Of a DNA stretch of 45,938 bases, positions 8,772 through 17,849 are shown piece by piece. The position numbers and the translations under genes were made by a program. The notes under the pieces are model-generated. The model saw only the letters and a list, made by a program, of their open reading frames with translations, was not told the DNA's origin and made no database searches. Source of the DNA: an uncultured Clostridia bacterium (GTDB lineage Bacteria > Bacillota > Clostridia > Oscillospirales > Acutalibacteraceae); the NCBI GenBank assembly GCA_944380675.1, contig CALWIH010000007.1, positions 1 to 45,938 on the forward strand, given 5' to 3'. Each line of letters starts with the position of its first letter. Within the stretch, counting starts at the first letter, position 1.

Positions 8772-9233
8772 TTACTGGAACGCCTTCGCGTAAATCTCCT
8801 CGAGCTCCTCGTGCTGCGGGGAGACGATCATGCTGACGTAAGTGCCCTGCTGCTCGACCTTGCACTCCTTGAGCATGGCGAACTCCTCGGGCTGGTAATC
8901 CTTCATCGTGTTTTCCTTCTGGCGGTAGCGCTCGTCCATCTTCTCCTTAAGGCGGGAGGCGGCGTCGGCATCGACGCCCTCGAGGAGGACGATCTCGTCG
9001 CCCTTGAGGCCGGTGGAATCGATGTAGACGGCGAACTGCTTGCAGTCGGCGGAATCGATGCCGTACTGCGGCATGAGGTTATCGGCGGTGAGATCCATCA
9101 TTTCCGTGTTCTCGAGGACGGCCTTCATCTCCTCCATGGCGGCGGAGAGATCGGCGCTCTTCGCCTCCCCGCTGCAGGCGGTGAGACCGAGCAGGAGCAT
9201 CACGGTGCAGAAAACTGCGGCAAGCTTTTTCAT
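8772..9233 (-). CDS. DUF4358 domain-containing lipoprotein
   Basis: A 153-aa predicted lipoprotein. A signal peptide (MKKLAAVFCTVMLLLGLTAC) ends in the lipobox LTAC, so Cys20 would be lipidated and the protein anchored on the outer face of the membrane. The mature part shows the DUF4358 pattern: MPQYGIDSADCKQFAVYI in the middle, then DERYRQ and a YVSMIVSP strand near the end. GGAAGAGGAAA lies upstream of the ATG. It follows the SGNH/GDSL hydrolase gene by 23 bp and is probably co-transcribed with it. DUF4358 lipoproteins are often found near GDSL and MBOAT genes of surface O-acylation systems in Clostridia; no MBOAT gene is in this window. Function unknown. Confidence 0.85.
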   Translation of the reverse strand: MKKLAAVFCTVMLLLGLTACSGEAKSADLSAAMEEMKAVLENTEMMDLTADNLMPQYGIDSADCKQFAVYIDSTGLKGDEIVLLEGVDADAASRLKEKMDERYRQKENTMKDYQPEEFAMLKECKVEQQGTYVSMIVSPQHEELEEIYAKAFQ

Positions 9234-9256
9234 ACGGTTTCCTCTTCCTTCCCTAT

Positions 9257-10195
9257 TTATTGCGGAACGTGCGTGTAGAGGTAGTCAATCCAGACGTTGC
9301 AGCCCTCGTCTGTGAAATGGATGCCCATATCGTCCGGATCGCTGCAGTAGGAAGCGTTCAGATTGCCCTCGCCGTCCTGCACGGCGGAGGAGACGTCGAC
9401 GAGATACCAGCCGTTGTTCTCACAGACCTCCGCGAGCTTCTCATTGTACAGGCGCATATTCGCGTTGTTGAGCTTGTTCGTCTCGATGTTCTTGGCCTTG
9501 ACGAGCGGCGTGGCCGTCTGGACGAAAATCTGCGCGTCCGGCGTTTTCTCGAGGATGCCCTTGAGCAGCGTCTCCATGTTGGCGGCAGCGCCGTCCACGC
9601 CGTAGACCGCGAGGTCGTTCATGCCGAGCATGACGTAGACCTTCTTCGCGCCGCTGGCGGCGACCGAGTCGGCGAGGCTCAGCTTCTCGCCGTTGTAAAG
9701 CGGGTGGATGGAGTCGTCCGACACGGGCTGGAGCGCGTTGCCGCTGCCCATGCTGCCCGCCGTGAGGAACTGCGCCTTGCCGAGGAGCGTCGGATTCGAC
9801 GACTGGCGGCAATTCGTGACGTAGAGATTCAGCTTGAGGCTGACGGAGTCGCCGATGAAGACGGCGTCGTCAAAATAGGAATCCTCGGCGCGCGGCGACT
9901 CGGCCAGAGCGCCTCCCGTCTGAGACGGCGCGGTGGAGGTCTGCGCGGCGGAGGAGGGCTCGCCCTCCTGCGAGGACGCGCCGGAGGCCGGATCGGCGGA
10001 CTCGGCGGAGGAAGCCGCCTCGGACGAAGGGTCTGCCGCGGAGGAGGCGTCCGCCGAGGTCTGGGCGGAGGAGACGTCCGCCGAGGTCTGGGCGGAGGAG
10101 ACGTCCGCCGCGGAGGAAGCAAGCTCCGGGCGCTCGGCGCAGCCGCCGGCGAGCAGCAGCGCCGTGAAAAGCAGAGCAAGGAATTTCATTTTCAT
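9257..10195 (-). CDS. SGNH/GDSL-type hydrolase lipoprotein
   Basis: A 312-aa predicted surface lipoprotein esterase. Signal peptide with a lipobox at LLLAGGC; then a Ser/Ala-rich linker of about 90 residues with repeats of ADVSSAQTS; then an SGNH domain. Block I is DDAVFIGDSVSLKL (catalytic Ser), block III is VMLGMNDLAVYG (Asn), and block V is DDMGIHFTDEG (Asp and His). GGAAGGGG lies 12 bp before the ATG at 10195; a second in-frame ATG lies 6 bp inside. It forms a unit with the DUF4358 lipoprotein gene. Family members de-acylate or transfer acyl groups on surface glycans; the substrate here is unknown, and the linker may reach through the wall. Confidence 0.88.
   Translation of the reverse strand: MKMKFLALLFTALLLAGGCAERPELASSAADVSSAQTSADVSSAQTSADASSAADPSSEAASSAESADPASGASSQEGEPSSAAQTSTAPSQTGGALAESPRAEDSYFDDAVFIGDSVSLKLNLYVTNCRQSSNPTLLGKAQFLTAGSMGSGNALQPVSDDSIHPLYNGEKLSLADSVAASGAKKVYVMLGMNDLAVYGVDGAAANMETLLKGILEKTPDAQIFVQTATPLVKAKNIETNKLNNANMRLYNEKLAEVCENNGWYLVDVSSAVQDGEGNLNASYCSDPDDMGIHFTDEGCNVWIDYLYTHVPQ
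10053..10106. repeat. Two tandem 27-bp units in the GDSL linker
   Basis: Two identical 27-bp copies (10053-10079 and 10080-10106) encode the repeated nonapeptide ADVSSAQTS in the low-complexity linker after the lipobox. Slippage could change the linker length between strains. Confidence 0.9.
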
Positions 10196-10317
10196 GGGTG
10201 AATGGATTCCCCTTCCGAATTATTTTCCCGTCTGACGGGAGGGACGTCCGCCCCGCAGAGGGGCGGCGCAGGACGGCCTGTCCCGCGCAAAAGGGCGGGC
10301 GGCGCGATAACGCCCTT

Positions 10318-10346
10318 AGTATACCATACCCGGCGAAAGGGCGCAA
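10318..10346 (-). promoter_or_regulatory. Sigma-A promoter of the GDSL-DUF4358 unit
   Basis: On the minus strand, TTGCGC (10346-10341), a 17-bp spacer and TATACT (10323-10318), about 120 bp upstream of the hydrolase start. The leader between them is GC-rich, with short self-complementary stretches such as CCCGTC/GACGGG at 10228-10241. Confidence 0.7.
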
Positions 10347-10438
10347 GATAAGTCACAAAAATGTTACTCTTGTCTGCGAAAGGCGCGTAATACGGATCGC
10401 CGCCTGTAGTATTTCCGGCTCCGGAGGCTCTCATGCGC

Positions 10439-10468
10439 AAAAAACGCTCCCGAAAATCGGGAGCGTTT
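10439..10468 (-). terminator. Intrinsic terminator after ftsZ
   Basis: On the minus strand, AACGCTCCCG, an AT-rich loop and CGGGAGCGTT, followed by a T-run. It lies about 20 bp after the ftsZ stop and closes the division cluster. Confidence 0.92.
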
Positions 10469-10487
10469 CATGCGCGAAAGCGCTTCT

Positions 10488-11627
10488 TCATTTCTTGTTG
10501 AAGATGGACATGATGTCGACGAAGTCGCTGTCGTCGACGATGGGGTTGCTGTCAAGCGACGGAGCGGACTCCTTCGGCGCGGCGTACGCGGAATTGACGG
10601 GCGCGGCCTTCTGAGCCGGCGCGGCTTCCTTCTGGGCGGAGGACGCGGGAGCAGTCTGGCTGCCGTCGTGCGTCGCGAAGCCGGTGGCGATTACGGTAAC
10701 GCTCATCTCGTCCTCCATGGTTTCGTCGAACGCGGCGCCCCAGATGATGTTTGCTTCCTCATGCGCCTGCTCGGTGATCATGGCGGAAGCCGTCTCGATC
10801 TCCTCGAGGCCGATGTCGGGCGAGGAGGTGATGTTGATGATAACGCCCTTCGCGCCGTTGATGGCCGTCTCGAGCAGCGGGCTCGAAATCGCCATATTGG
10901 CCGCAGCCTCGGCCTTGTCCTTGCCGGAGGCATGACCGACGCCCATATGCGCGTAGCCGGCGTCCTTCATGACGGTCGTCACGTCCGCGAAGTCGAGGTT
11001 GACGAGGCCGGGGAGCTTGATCAGATCGGAAATGCTCTGTACGCCCTGACGGAGGACGTCGTCCGCCACCGAGAAGGCGTTGAGGAGCGTAATCTTCTGC
11101 TCGCTGACGAGCTTGAGACGCTCGTTCGGGATAACGACGAGGCTGTCGACGTGCTCGCGCAGGGAGCAGATGCCTCTCTCGGCCTGCGCCATGCGGAGCT
11201 TGCCCTCAAAGTGGAACGGCTTCGTGACGATACCGACTGTCAGGATGCCCATGTCGCGCGCAATCTCCGCGACAATCGGAGCGGCTCCCGTGCCGGTGCC
11301 GCCGCCCATACCGGCGGTGATAAACACCATGTCGCTGCCGCGGATTGCGGCGGCGATGGCCTCGCGGCTCTCCTCGCCGGCCTTCTGACCGACCTCGGGC
11401 TTCGAGCCTGCGCCCTTGCCGTGCGTAACCTTCTCGCCGATCTGGATCTTCTGCGTGGCCTGGGAGCGGACAAGAGCCTGCTTATCCGTATTGACGGCGA
11501 TGAATTCCATGCCCTTGGCGCCCATCTTCACCATGCGGTCGATGGCGTTTCCGCCGCCGCCGCCAACGCCGACCACCTTTATAATGACACCGTTGTTGTC
11601 AAAATCGTTTTCAATCTCAAAAGACAT
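10488..11627 (-). CDS. ftsZ: Cell division protein FtsZ
   Basis: A 379-aa tubulin-like GTPase that forms the Z-ring at midcell. Motifs seen are [16 protein letters not shown] near the N-terminus, the T4 tubulin signature [18 protein letters not shown], and the T7 synergy loop [11 protein letters not shown]. The GTPase core is followed by an Ala/Pro/Ser-rich linker and a short end, [12 protein letters not shown]. That end departs from the usual D-I-P-x-F-L-R/K peptide that binds FtsA and SepF. The ATG at 11627 is chosen from family alignment ([20 protein letters not shown]) with AAAGGGGG upstream; longer starts run through the promoter. It has its own promoter 3' of ftsQ, and no ftsA lies between them. 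Confidence 0.97.
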   Translation of the reverse strand: MSFEIENDFDNNGVIIKVVGVGGGGGNAIDRMVKMGAKGMEFIAVNTDKQALVRSQATQKIQIGEKVTHGKGAGSKPEVGQKAGEESREAIAAAIRGSDMVFITAGMGGGTGTGAAPIVAEIARDMGILTVGIVTKPFHFEGKLRMAQAERGICSLREHVDSLVVIPNERLKLVSEQKITLLNAFSVADDVLRQGVQSISDLIKLPGLVNLDFADVTTVMKDAGYAHMGVGHASGKDKAEAAANMAISSPLLETAINGAKGVIINITSSPDIGLEEIETASAMITEQAHEEANIIWGAAFDETMEDEMSVTVIATGFATHDGSQTAPASSAQKEAAPAQKAAPVNSAYAAPKESAPSLDSNPIVDDSDFVDIMSIFNKK

Positions 11628-11715
11628 CTTTGACGCGTCCCCCTTTATTCGTCCGTCTATAGCAACGCGGGAAGCCCCGCCGCCGTAAATCAGATTTGGA
11701 AAATCACATAAGCTT

Positions 11716-11744
11716 ACTGTACCATGTTTTGGCTTCAAATTCAA
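11716..11744 (-). promoter_or_regulatory. Sigma-A promoter of ftsZ
   Basis: On the minus strand, TTGAAT (11744-11739), a 17-bp spacer and TACAGT (11721-11716), about 90 bp upstream of the ftsZ start in the 266-bp ftsQ-ftsZ gap. It would let ftsZ be expressed apart from the rest of the cluster. The rest of the gap holds a direct repeat of GAGCGGATTTT (near 11845 and 11866) of unknown meaning. Confidence 0.8.
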
Positions 11745-11893
11745 TAAAAAATTTGTGAATTGGAAATCTTTTCCTCCTGCCAATCAAAGGAAGGTAGTCC
11801 TCTTAAAAAGGTTAACATAAGCGGCCCGGAATTGCAAGAGAAAAGAGCGGATTTTCCGCGTTCCGAGCGGATTTTTTCTTTCCGAAGTACTCG

Positions 11894-12943
11894 TCATTCC
11901 GCCGCTGCGGCAGACGAAGCGGGATCCGCAGGTTCAGACGGCTCCGAAGGCTCGGATGGCTCCGGCGCGGAGGAGGCGGCGAGGGACTCTTCAAAAAATC
12001 CGCGCTTGGTGGAATCATAGACGGTCAGATTGAACGTTCCGGCGTCCTGATCTGTGAGATCTCCTCTCTCGAGGATGGTCTGGAAAAAGGAGATCTTTTC
12101 CACAAGGGCTGTAGGCGCGCCGAACTCGAGGAGAATGCGGTTGTTGTAGAGAAGCGTCGAATCATAGGCGTCTGTCACATCAAGCTCCGTGACCTTGTCG
12201 AGGCCGCACTCGGCGACGGCGGCGGAGAGGGACTCAAAAACCTTCCGGTTCTCACCCTCCTCATAGACGATCTGCGAGCCAATCTGCGCCTCGAGCACCG
12301 TCAGCCCCTTCACGAGGGGGCAATTTTCCGGCTTTTCCGCCGTGCGATCGAGCACCTTGCCCGAGACGCCGACGAGGATGTACTGTGTATCGTCGAGAAC
12401 GGCTCCGGCGAGCTCCTCCTCGCTGACCTCGATCTCGATCTCCGAGGGGAGGACGCGGCGGACGTCCGCCTCCCCGATGTAGGGAAGCGTCTTCTCGATC
12501 GCGGCGGAGGCCGCGGAGACGTCCGTCAAAAACAGGTTGCCGCCCGCCTCGAGGCCGGACGCCTCGAGAATCTCCTCGGCGGAGTAGCGGCTCTCCCCCT
12601 TGACCTCGATCGTCTCGACGCGGAAAAGCACCGTCAGCGAGAGGGTGAGCGCCGACCCGAGGACGACGAGAAACAGGAGCAGGTAAAAGATCGCCATGCG
12701 GCGGCGGCGTCTCCTGCGGCGTTCGGCGGCGTTGACAGGGGGCCTGCGGCGGCGCTTCGGCGGCGCCTTGCGCGGCGGGGGCGCTTTTTTCGGCGGAGGC
12801 GACTGCCTGGGCCGGCTGTCCGCGGCGCGCGGCGGACGGGACTGGGAGGGCGCGGGATTTCTCGCCGGCGCGCGCTGCCGCCGGGCGGTTTCCCCTGAGG
12901 GACGCCTCTGCCGCTGCGGAGACGTCCGGCGGGTTTTTTCCAT
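11894..12943 (-). CDS. ftsQ: Cell division protein FtsQ/DivIB
   Basis: A 349-aa bitopic divisome protein. It starts with a cytoplasmic tail of about 80 residues very rich in Arg and Pro, then a single membrane helix (IFYLLLFLVVLGSALTLSLT), then the POTRA domain (VETIEVKGESRYSAEEIL to about residue 175) and a beta domain. The C-terminus is a low-complexity Ser/Glu/Pro/Ala tail. FtsQ/DivIB bridges FtsL and FtsB and regulates septal wall synthesis. GGGAGTGG precedes the ATG. It lies 26 bp downstream of murA, as in many Firmicute division clusters. The long basic N-terminal tail is unusually large for the family but typical of GC-rich Clostridia. Confidence 0.9.
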   Translation of the reverse strand: MEKTRRTSPQRQRRPSGETARRQRAPARNPAPSQSRPPRAADSRPRQSPPPKKAPPPRKAPPKRRRRPPVNAAERRRRRRRRMAIFYLLLFLVVLGSALTLSLTVLFRVETIEVKGESRYSAEEILEASGLEAGGNLFLTDVSAASAAIEKTLPYIGEADVRRVLPSEIEIEVSEEELAGAVLDDTQYILVGVSGKVLDRTAEKPENCPLVKGLTVLEAQIGSQIVYEEGENRKVFESLSAAVAECGLDKVTELDVTDAYDSTLLYNNRILLEFGAPTALVEKISFFQTILERGDLTDQDAGTFNLTVYDSTKRGFFEESLAASSAPEPSEPSEPSEPADPASSAAAAE

Positions 12944-12969
12944 CCTGTTCCACTCCCTTTCCTGACGTT

Positions 12970-14229
12970 TTATTCGTATTCGCGCCGGATATGCGCGCCG
13001 AGACCCGAGAGGCTGCGCTCGAGGTTCTCGTAGCCGCGGTCGATGTACCGCACGCCGGTGACCTCCGTCGCGCCGCGCGCGGCCAGACCCGCCACCACGA
13101 GCGCCGCGCCGCCGCGCAGGTCGGCGGCTTCCACCGGAGCGCCCGACAGGCGCGGGACGCCCTCGACGACGGCGACGCGCCCCTCCACCTTGACGTTCGC
13201 GCCGAGGCGGAGCAGCTCTCCGACGTGCTTATACCGGCTCTCAAAAATATTTTCCACGAAAATGCTCGTGCCGGAGCCGAGGCAAGCCGCGGCCATGAGC
13301 GGCGCCTGCGCGTCCGTCGGGAAGCCGGGGTACGGCATCGTGCGGACGCTCTTGACGCGTCCCAAGCGGGCGGGCGCGCTGATGCGCAGGCTCGTATCCT
13401 CGATCTCAATCGAGCAGCCGAGCTCCTCGAACGACGGGATGACCGGCTCGAGGTGCGCGGGAATCACCTGGTTGAGGCGGATGCAGCCGCCCGTCGCGGC
13501 GGCCGCGCTCATAAACGTCGCGGCGGCAATCCGGTCGGGGATGACACGGTGCTCGCAGCCGTGCAGGCTCCTGACGCCCTCGATGACGAGCGTGCTTCCT
13601 CCCGCGCCGCTCACACGCGCGCCGCAGCGGTTCAGGAAATCGGCGAGATCGCAAATCTCCGGCTCGCGCGCGGCGTTCGTCACCACCGTGGTGCCCTCGG
13701 CGAGCACGGCGGCGAGCATGACGTTCTCCGTCGCGCCGACGCTCGGGAAGGACAGGCCGATGGCCGCCCCGTGCAGCGGGCCCTCCGCCGAACACGAAAG
13801 ACAGCCGTAATCCTCGACAATTCTCGCGCCCATGCGGCGCAGCGCCTGCAGGTGCAGATCGATGGGGCGCGGCCCGAGCTCGCAGCCGCCGGGGAACGAG
13901 AGCACGGCCCGGCCTGTACGGGCGAGGATCGCCCCAAGAAAGACAATGGAGGAGCGCATCTCGCGCATGAGCCCGTCGGGAATGTCGCACTGCGTCACGC
14001 AGCGCGGATCGATGACAAGGCTGTCCCCCTGGCGGCTGACGGAGCAGCCGAGATGCCGCAGAATGCGCGCCGAGACGTCCACGTCGGACAGGCGCGGACA
14101 ATTATGTAGCACGCATTCACCCCGGCACAGGAGGGTCGCGGCCATCAGCGGGAGCGTGCTGTTCTTCGCCCCGTGGACGTTCAGCTCTCCGCTCAGGCGG
14201 TTCGGCCCGTGGATCAAAAGTTTTACCAT
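12970..14229 (-). CDS. murA: UDP-N-acetylglucosamine 1-carboxyvinyltransferase
   Basis: A 419-aa enzyme that transfers enolpyruvate from PEP to UDP-GlcNAc, the first committed step of peptidoglycan synthesis in the cytoplasm. The N-terminal Lys-Asn motif is GAKNSTLPLMAATLL, and the loop with the catalytic, fosfomycin-sensitive Cys is FPGGCELGPRPIDLHL (Cys at about 116). The end, YIDRGYENLERSLSGLGAHI, is typical of MurA. The ATG at 14229 is supported by GGGGAG 5 bp upstream and by family length; the open frame extends far upstream but lacks homology there. It lies between murG and ftsQ. Cys (not Asp) at the loop predicts fosfomycin binding, an inference from family knowledge. Confidence 0.95.
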   Translation of the reverse strand: MVKLLIHGPNRLSGELNVHGAKNSTLPLMAATLLCRGECVLHNCPRLSDVDVSARILRHLGCSVSRQGDSLVIDPRCVTQCDIPDGLMREMRSSIVFLGAILARTGRAVLSFPGGCELGPRPIDLHLQALRRMGARIVEDYGCLSCSAEGPLHGAAIGLSFPSVGATENVMLAAVLAEGTTVVTNAAREPEICDLADFLNRCGARVSGAGGSTLVIEGVRSLHGCEHRVIPDRIAAATFMSAAAATGGCIRLNQVIPAHLEPVIPSFEELGCSIEIEDTSLRISAPARLGRVKSVRTMPYPGFPTDAQAPLMAAACLGSGTSIFVENIFESRYKHVGELLRLGANVKVEGRVAVVEGVPRLSGAPVEAADLRGGAALVVAGLAARGATEVTGVRYIDRGYENLERSLSGLGAHIRREYE

Positions 14230-14306
14230 AGATACTCCCCGCTTCCTCTTGATGAAGTATGCCATACTATGCGGGGAGAAGAAAAGCGGTGAAGCGAAGC
14301 CGCGGC

Positions 14307-15428
14307 TCAGCCGCAGTGCAGCACCTCGCCGATCAGCTGGTAGATGCGGTCGTTGGCGTCGGTGATCGCCATCTTCTTCGCGTTCGCGGAGAGCGAGGCG
14401 ACGACGTCGGGATCGTGGAACAAATCCTCGACCATTTTGCGGAGCGTCTCGCCGGAGAGATCCTTTTCCTCGAGGATCTCCGCCGCGCCGCGGTTGACGA
14501 GCGCCATGGCGTTGTGGAACTGGTGGTTCTCCGCGACGTTCGGGGAGGGAATCAGGATGGACGCCCTGCCCTGCGCCTGCAGCTCGGAGAGCGTAATCGC
14601 GCCCGCGCGGCAGATGACGAGATCGGCCGCCGCGAGGCATTCGGGCATATTGTCGATGTATTCGCGCACGTCGAGCTCCGGGTGCGCGGCGAGGTCGATC
14701 CCCTTCTCCTTTAAGAGGTCGGGGAACCAGCGGCCCCACTGTCCGTAAGCGTGGATATGCTGGAAGCGGCCCTCCTTCACGCTCCAGGCCATCAGGTCGG
14801 CGACGGCCTCGTTGACGCGGCGCGCGCCGAGGCTTCCGCCGAAGCTGAGGATCACCGGCCTGCCGTCGAGGCCGAGCTTTTCGCGCGACTCCTCGCGGCG
14901 TGCGCGGAGCACGGCCGGGCGGATCGGGTTGCCCGTCAGGACGCAGCGCGCGCCGGCCGGAAGGTATTTTTTCGCGTCGAGGACGGCGAGCATCGTGTAA
15001 GCGGCCTTCTTGCTCAGCGCCTTGTTCGTGACGCCGGGGAAGGCGTTCTGCTCGTGGATAAGAGCGGGGACGCCGAGCTTCATCGCCTCGCGGATGACCG
15101 GCCCGCTCACATAGCCGCCGGTGCCGACGCAGACGTCCGGCTGAAACTCCTCAATGATGCGCTTCGCCTCCGCGGTGGAGGTAAAGAGGTGCACCGCCGT
15201 CACCACGTTCTTTTTGAGATTCTGCCAGCTCGGCTTGCGCTGGAAGCCGGAGATGGTGACGCTCTTGAAGTCGAAGCCCGCCTTCGGGACGAGCCGCTCC
15301 TCCATGCCGCCTTTCGCGCCGACATAGAGAATCGCGGCGTCGGGCTCCCGCTCGCGGACGGTGCCGGCTATCGCCAGCGCCGGGTTGATGTGTCCGGCGG
15401 TTCCGCCGCCTGCAAAGAGAATCCTCAT
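14307..15428 (-). CDS. murG: Undecaprenyl-PP-MurNAc-pentapeptide GlcNAc transferase
   Basis: A 373-aa GT28 glycosyltransferase that adds GlcNAc to lipid I to make lipid II on the inner face of the membrane. The N-terminal glycine motif FAGGGTAGHINPALAIA (residues 5-21) binds the lipid-linked acceptor. The C-terminal half shows the UDP-GlcNAc region SFGGSLGARRVNEAV and CRAGAITLSELQAQG. The second ATG (15428) is preferred over 15434 because the GGG-containing ribosome site then sits at normal distance and the protein starts at MRILFAGGG. It follows ftsW by 34 bp in the division cluster. Confidence 0.95.
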   Translation of the reverse strand: MRILFAGGGTAGHINPALAIAGTVREREPDAAILYVGAKGGMEERLVPKAGFDFKSVTISGFQRKPSWQNLKKNVVTAVHLFTSTAEAKRIIEEFQPDVCVGTGGYVSGPVIREAMKLGVPALIHEQNAFPGVTNKALSKKAAYTMLAVLDAKKYLPAGARCVLTGNPIRPAVLRARREESREKLGLDGRPVILSFGGSLGARRVNEAVADLMAWSVKEGRFQHIHAYGQWGRWFPDLLKEKGIDLAAHPELDVREYIDNMPECLAAADLVICRAGAITLSELQAQGRASILIPSPNVAENHQFHNAMALVNRGAAEILEEKDLSGETLRKMVEDLFHDPDVVASLSANAKKMAITDANDRIYQLIGEVLHCG

Positions 15429-15462
15429 CGTCATACACCCTTTTCTTAATGCTTTTCAGCCG

Positions 15463-16713
15463 CTACAGCTTTTCGATCGCCGAGTTGCGGCTGATGGAGA
15501 GCACCACGCCCATTTCCGCCAGCAGCATGATGAGCGAGGTGCCGCCGTAGCTGAAAAACGGAAGGCTGATGCCCGTGTTCGGGATGGTGTTCGTCACCAC
15601 CATGATATTGAGTATCACCTGAAGCCCGATCTGGAACGTAAGCCCCACGCCGAGCAGCATACCGAATTTATCCTTCGCCTTGAGCGAGACGACGATGCCG
15701 CGCCAGATCAGCATCGCAAAGAGGACGATGATAATCAGCGCGCCGATGAAGCCGAGCTCCTCGCAGACGATCGCGAAGATGAAGTCGTTCTGCGGCTCCG
15801 GGAGATAGAGATACTTCTGGCGCGACTGGCCGAGACCGAGCCCGAGCAGGCCGCCGGAGCCGATTGTCATCAGGGACTGGCGCGTCTGCCAGGTGTCCAC
15901 GCCTTCGGGAGGGTTGAACGGATCGAGCCAGCCGTAGACGCGATCCATCGCGTAGGAGAACAGGTCGGTAAACACCAGAAGATAGAGCGCCGCGGCGAGG
16001 AGGACGGCGAAGGCCAGCCCGAACCACCGCAGCCGCACGCCGCCGATGAACATCATCGCGGCGCCGAGAATCAGGATGATAAGCGTCGCGGACATATGCT
16101 TTTCGAGAACGACGAGGAGCGCTATCGAGCCGAGGATCAGAACGTACGGCAGCACGCCGTACCGGAAGGTGTCCATCTTGTCAAAATTCAGGGAGACAAG
16201 ATGGGAAAAAATCAGAATCAGCGAGAACTTTGCCACCTCGGAGGGCTGGAAGTTGATGGGGCCGATGTAGAACCAGCGGTACGCGCCCTTGATGTTCGGC
16301 ACGAAAACGGAATCTTTAAGCACAAGCATTGCCACCAACAGGAGATAGGTGACAAGCAGAATCGGAATCGCGAGCTTGTGCAGATGGTGATAGTCGAAGT
16401 ACGAGACGGCAATCATGATGGCCACGCCCAAAACGGCGAACATCACCTGATTGCGGATAAAATAGTAGCTGTCCCCGTTCATGTTATAATAGGCGTAGGG
16501 ATAGCTGGCGGAAAACAGCATGACAAGACCAATGGTCAGGAGCACGAGAATCAGGAAGAAAAAGGGCAGATCCATGCCGGAACGGATGGAAAAGATCCGG
16601 AATTTTTTCCTCACGCGCTTGAGCACCGAGTTCTTTTTTCGCTGGGCTGTCTGGCCGTCGTTTGCGGCGCCGGGCGCGCTTCCCGCCGCGCCGGCGCGTA
16701 CGTCTGTCGTCAT
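15463..16713 (-). CDS. ftsW: Septal peptidoglycan polymerase FtsW (SEDS family)
   Basis: A 416-aa SEDS glycosyltransferase with about ten membrane helices that polymerises lipid II at the septum together with its partner PBP. Typical motifs are the loop PEPQNDFIFAIVCEELG and the C-terminal NTGISLPFFSYGGTSL. The N-terminus is a basic cytoplasmic tail of about 45 residues (QRKKNS to KKFRIF). The ATG at 16713 follows AAAGGGGG with 9-bp spacing; a longer start would run into the end of mraY. The position between mraY and murG, with a class B PBP two genes upstream, points to FtsW or its sporulation paralogue SpoVE rather than RodA. Confidence 0.93.
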   Translation of the reverse strand: MTTDVRAGAAGSAPGAANDGQTAQRKKNSVLKRVRKKFRIFSIRSGMDLPFFFLILVLLTIGLVMLFSASYPYAYYNMNGDSYYFIRNQVMFAVLGVAIMIAVSYFDYHHLHKLAIPILLVTYLLLVAMLVLKDSVFVPNIKGAYRWFYIGPINFQPSEVAKFSLILIFSHLVSLNFDKMDTFRYGVLPYVLILGSIALLVVLEKHMSATLIILILGAAMMFIGGVRLRWFGLAFAVLLAAALYLLVFTDLFSYAMDRVYGWLDPFNPPEGVDTWQTRQSLMTIGSGGLLGLGLGQSRQKYLYLPEPQNDFIFAIVCEELGFIGALIIIVLFAMLIWRGIVVSLKAKDKFGMLLGVGLTFQIGLQVILNIMVVTNTIPNTGISLPFFSYGGTSLIMLLAEMGVVLSISRNSAIEKL

Positions 16714-16760
16714 TGCAGGCGTCCCCCTTTCCCCTGTTCCGGAATAGTATGCCATGTCAA

Positions 16761-17780
16761 TCAGAAACCATACAGCAGGCTGAGCACGGAAAGCACGCCG
16801 AACACAATCGTCACGACGCTGAAGACCACGCAGATCTTGACCTCGCTCCAGCCGCACATCTCAAAGTGGTGATGGATCGGCGTCATCTTGAAGATCCGTT
16901 TGCCGTGGGTCGCCTTGAAATACGACACCTGCAGCACGACGGAGAGAATTTCGCAGAGGTAGATGATGCCGACGGGCAGAATCAGCACCGGCAGATTCAC
17001 GCCGAAGCCGAGGGCGCAGACGACGCCGCCGAGGAACAGCGAGCCGGTGTCCCCCATGAACACCTTGGCCGGATTGAAGTTCCACACCAGGAAGCCGAGG
17101 CAGCCGCCCGCCACGGCGGCGGCCGTGATGCTCATGCCGTAGAGGTACATGATGCCCGCCATGATCATGAAGGTGACGGAAACAAAGAAGGTCACGGAGG
17201 CGTTAAGGCCGTCGATGCCGTCGGTAAAGTTCACTGCGTTGACGATGCCGACAATCCCGAGCGCGGAGAGGATCCAGTATGCGAAGCCGAGGTCGACGCT
17301 CCCGACAAAGGGGATGAAGGTCGACGTGCCGGAGCCGGAGAGCCACAGGCTCAGCAGATACGCGCCCGCGACAAGGAACTGCAGAATGAGCTTCTGCTTG
17401 ACGTTCAGGCCGAGATTGCGCTTCTTGACCACCTTGATATAGTCGTCAATAAAGCCGATGAAGCCGAAGCCGAGCGCCATCAGCAGGCCGCCGGCCGCCT
17501 TCGTCAGCGACTGGCTGCGCAAATAGGGATCCTGCCCGCTCTGCCCGTAGTACAGCGGCAGGCAGACAGCCACCGCAAGAAAGACGCCGATGATAAACAG
17601 GAAGCCGCCCATGGTGGGGGTTCCGTTCTTTTTCTGATGCCACTTCGGGCCCTCCTCGCGGATGGTCTGCCCGAAATTGATGCGGTGCAGCAGCGGCACC
17701 ATCCATTTTCCGAGCAGCGCCGTCACCGCAAAGGAAATCACCGCGGCCAGAAGCACCAGCCAGCTGTTCATCTGATTCAT
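16761..17780 (-). CDS. mraY: Phospho-MurNAc-pentapeptide translocase
   Basis: A 339-aa polytopic membrane enzyme that transfers phospho-MurNAc-pentapeptide to undecaprenyl phosphate, making lipid I. Family motifs are visible: GPKWHQKKNGTPTMGG, DDYIKVVKKRNLGL, the aspartate cluster FTDGIDGLNA, VFMGDTGSLFLGG, and the histidine loop MTPIHHHFEMCGWSE near the C-terminus. Two close ATGs (17780 and 17771) are possible; GAGGGT fits the first and AAAGG the second. It lies between the PBP gene and ftsW. In Bacillus subtilis murE and murD flank mraY; here both are missing. Confidence 0.96.
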   Translation of the reverse strand: MNQMNSWLVLLAAVISFAVTALLGKWMVPLLHRINFGQTIREEGPKWHQKKNGTPTMGGFLFIIGVFLAVAVCLPLYYGQSGQDPYLRSQSLTKAAGGLLMALGFGFIGFIDDYIKVVKKRNLGLNVKQKLILQFLVAGAYLLSLWLSGSGTSTFIPFVGSVDLGFAYWILSALGIVGIVNAVNFTDGIDGLNASVTFFVSVTFMIMAGIMYLYGMSITAAAVAGGCLGFLVWNFNPAKVFMGDTGSLFLGGVVCALGFGVNLPVLILPVGIIYLCEILSVVLQVSYFKATHGKRIFKMTPIHHHFEMCGWSEVKICVVFSVVTIVFGVLSVLSLLYGF

Positions 17781-17849
17781 ACCTTTCACACCCTCTGTTT
17801 CTATTTGCCGAACGGACTCTCTTCAAAGCGCTTGGCTCGCGGGGAGTCC

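Noticed and set aside
6718-8865. An open frame of 715 codons on the minus strand, antisense to the aldehyde dehydrogenase and sirtuin genes
   Set aside because: It runs through the terminator at 8719-8768 and has no recognisable domain.
10053-10106. The 27-bp tandem repeat as a CRISPR or regulatory array
   Set aside because: Two contiguous in-frame copies without spacers, coding for a linker in a lipoprotein.
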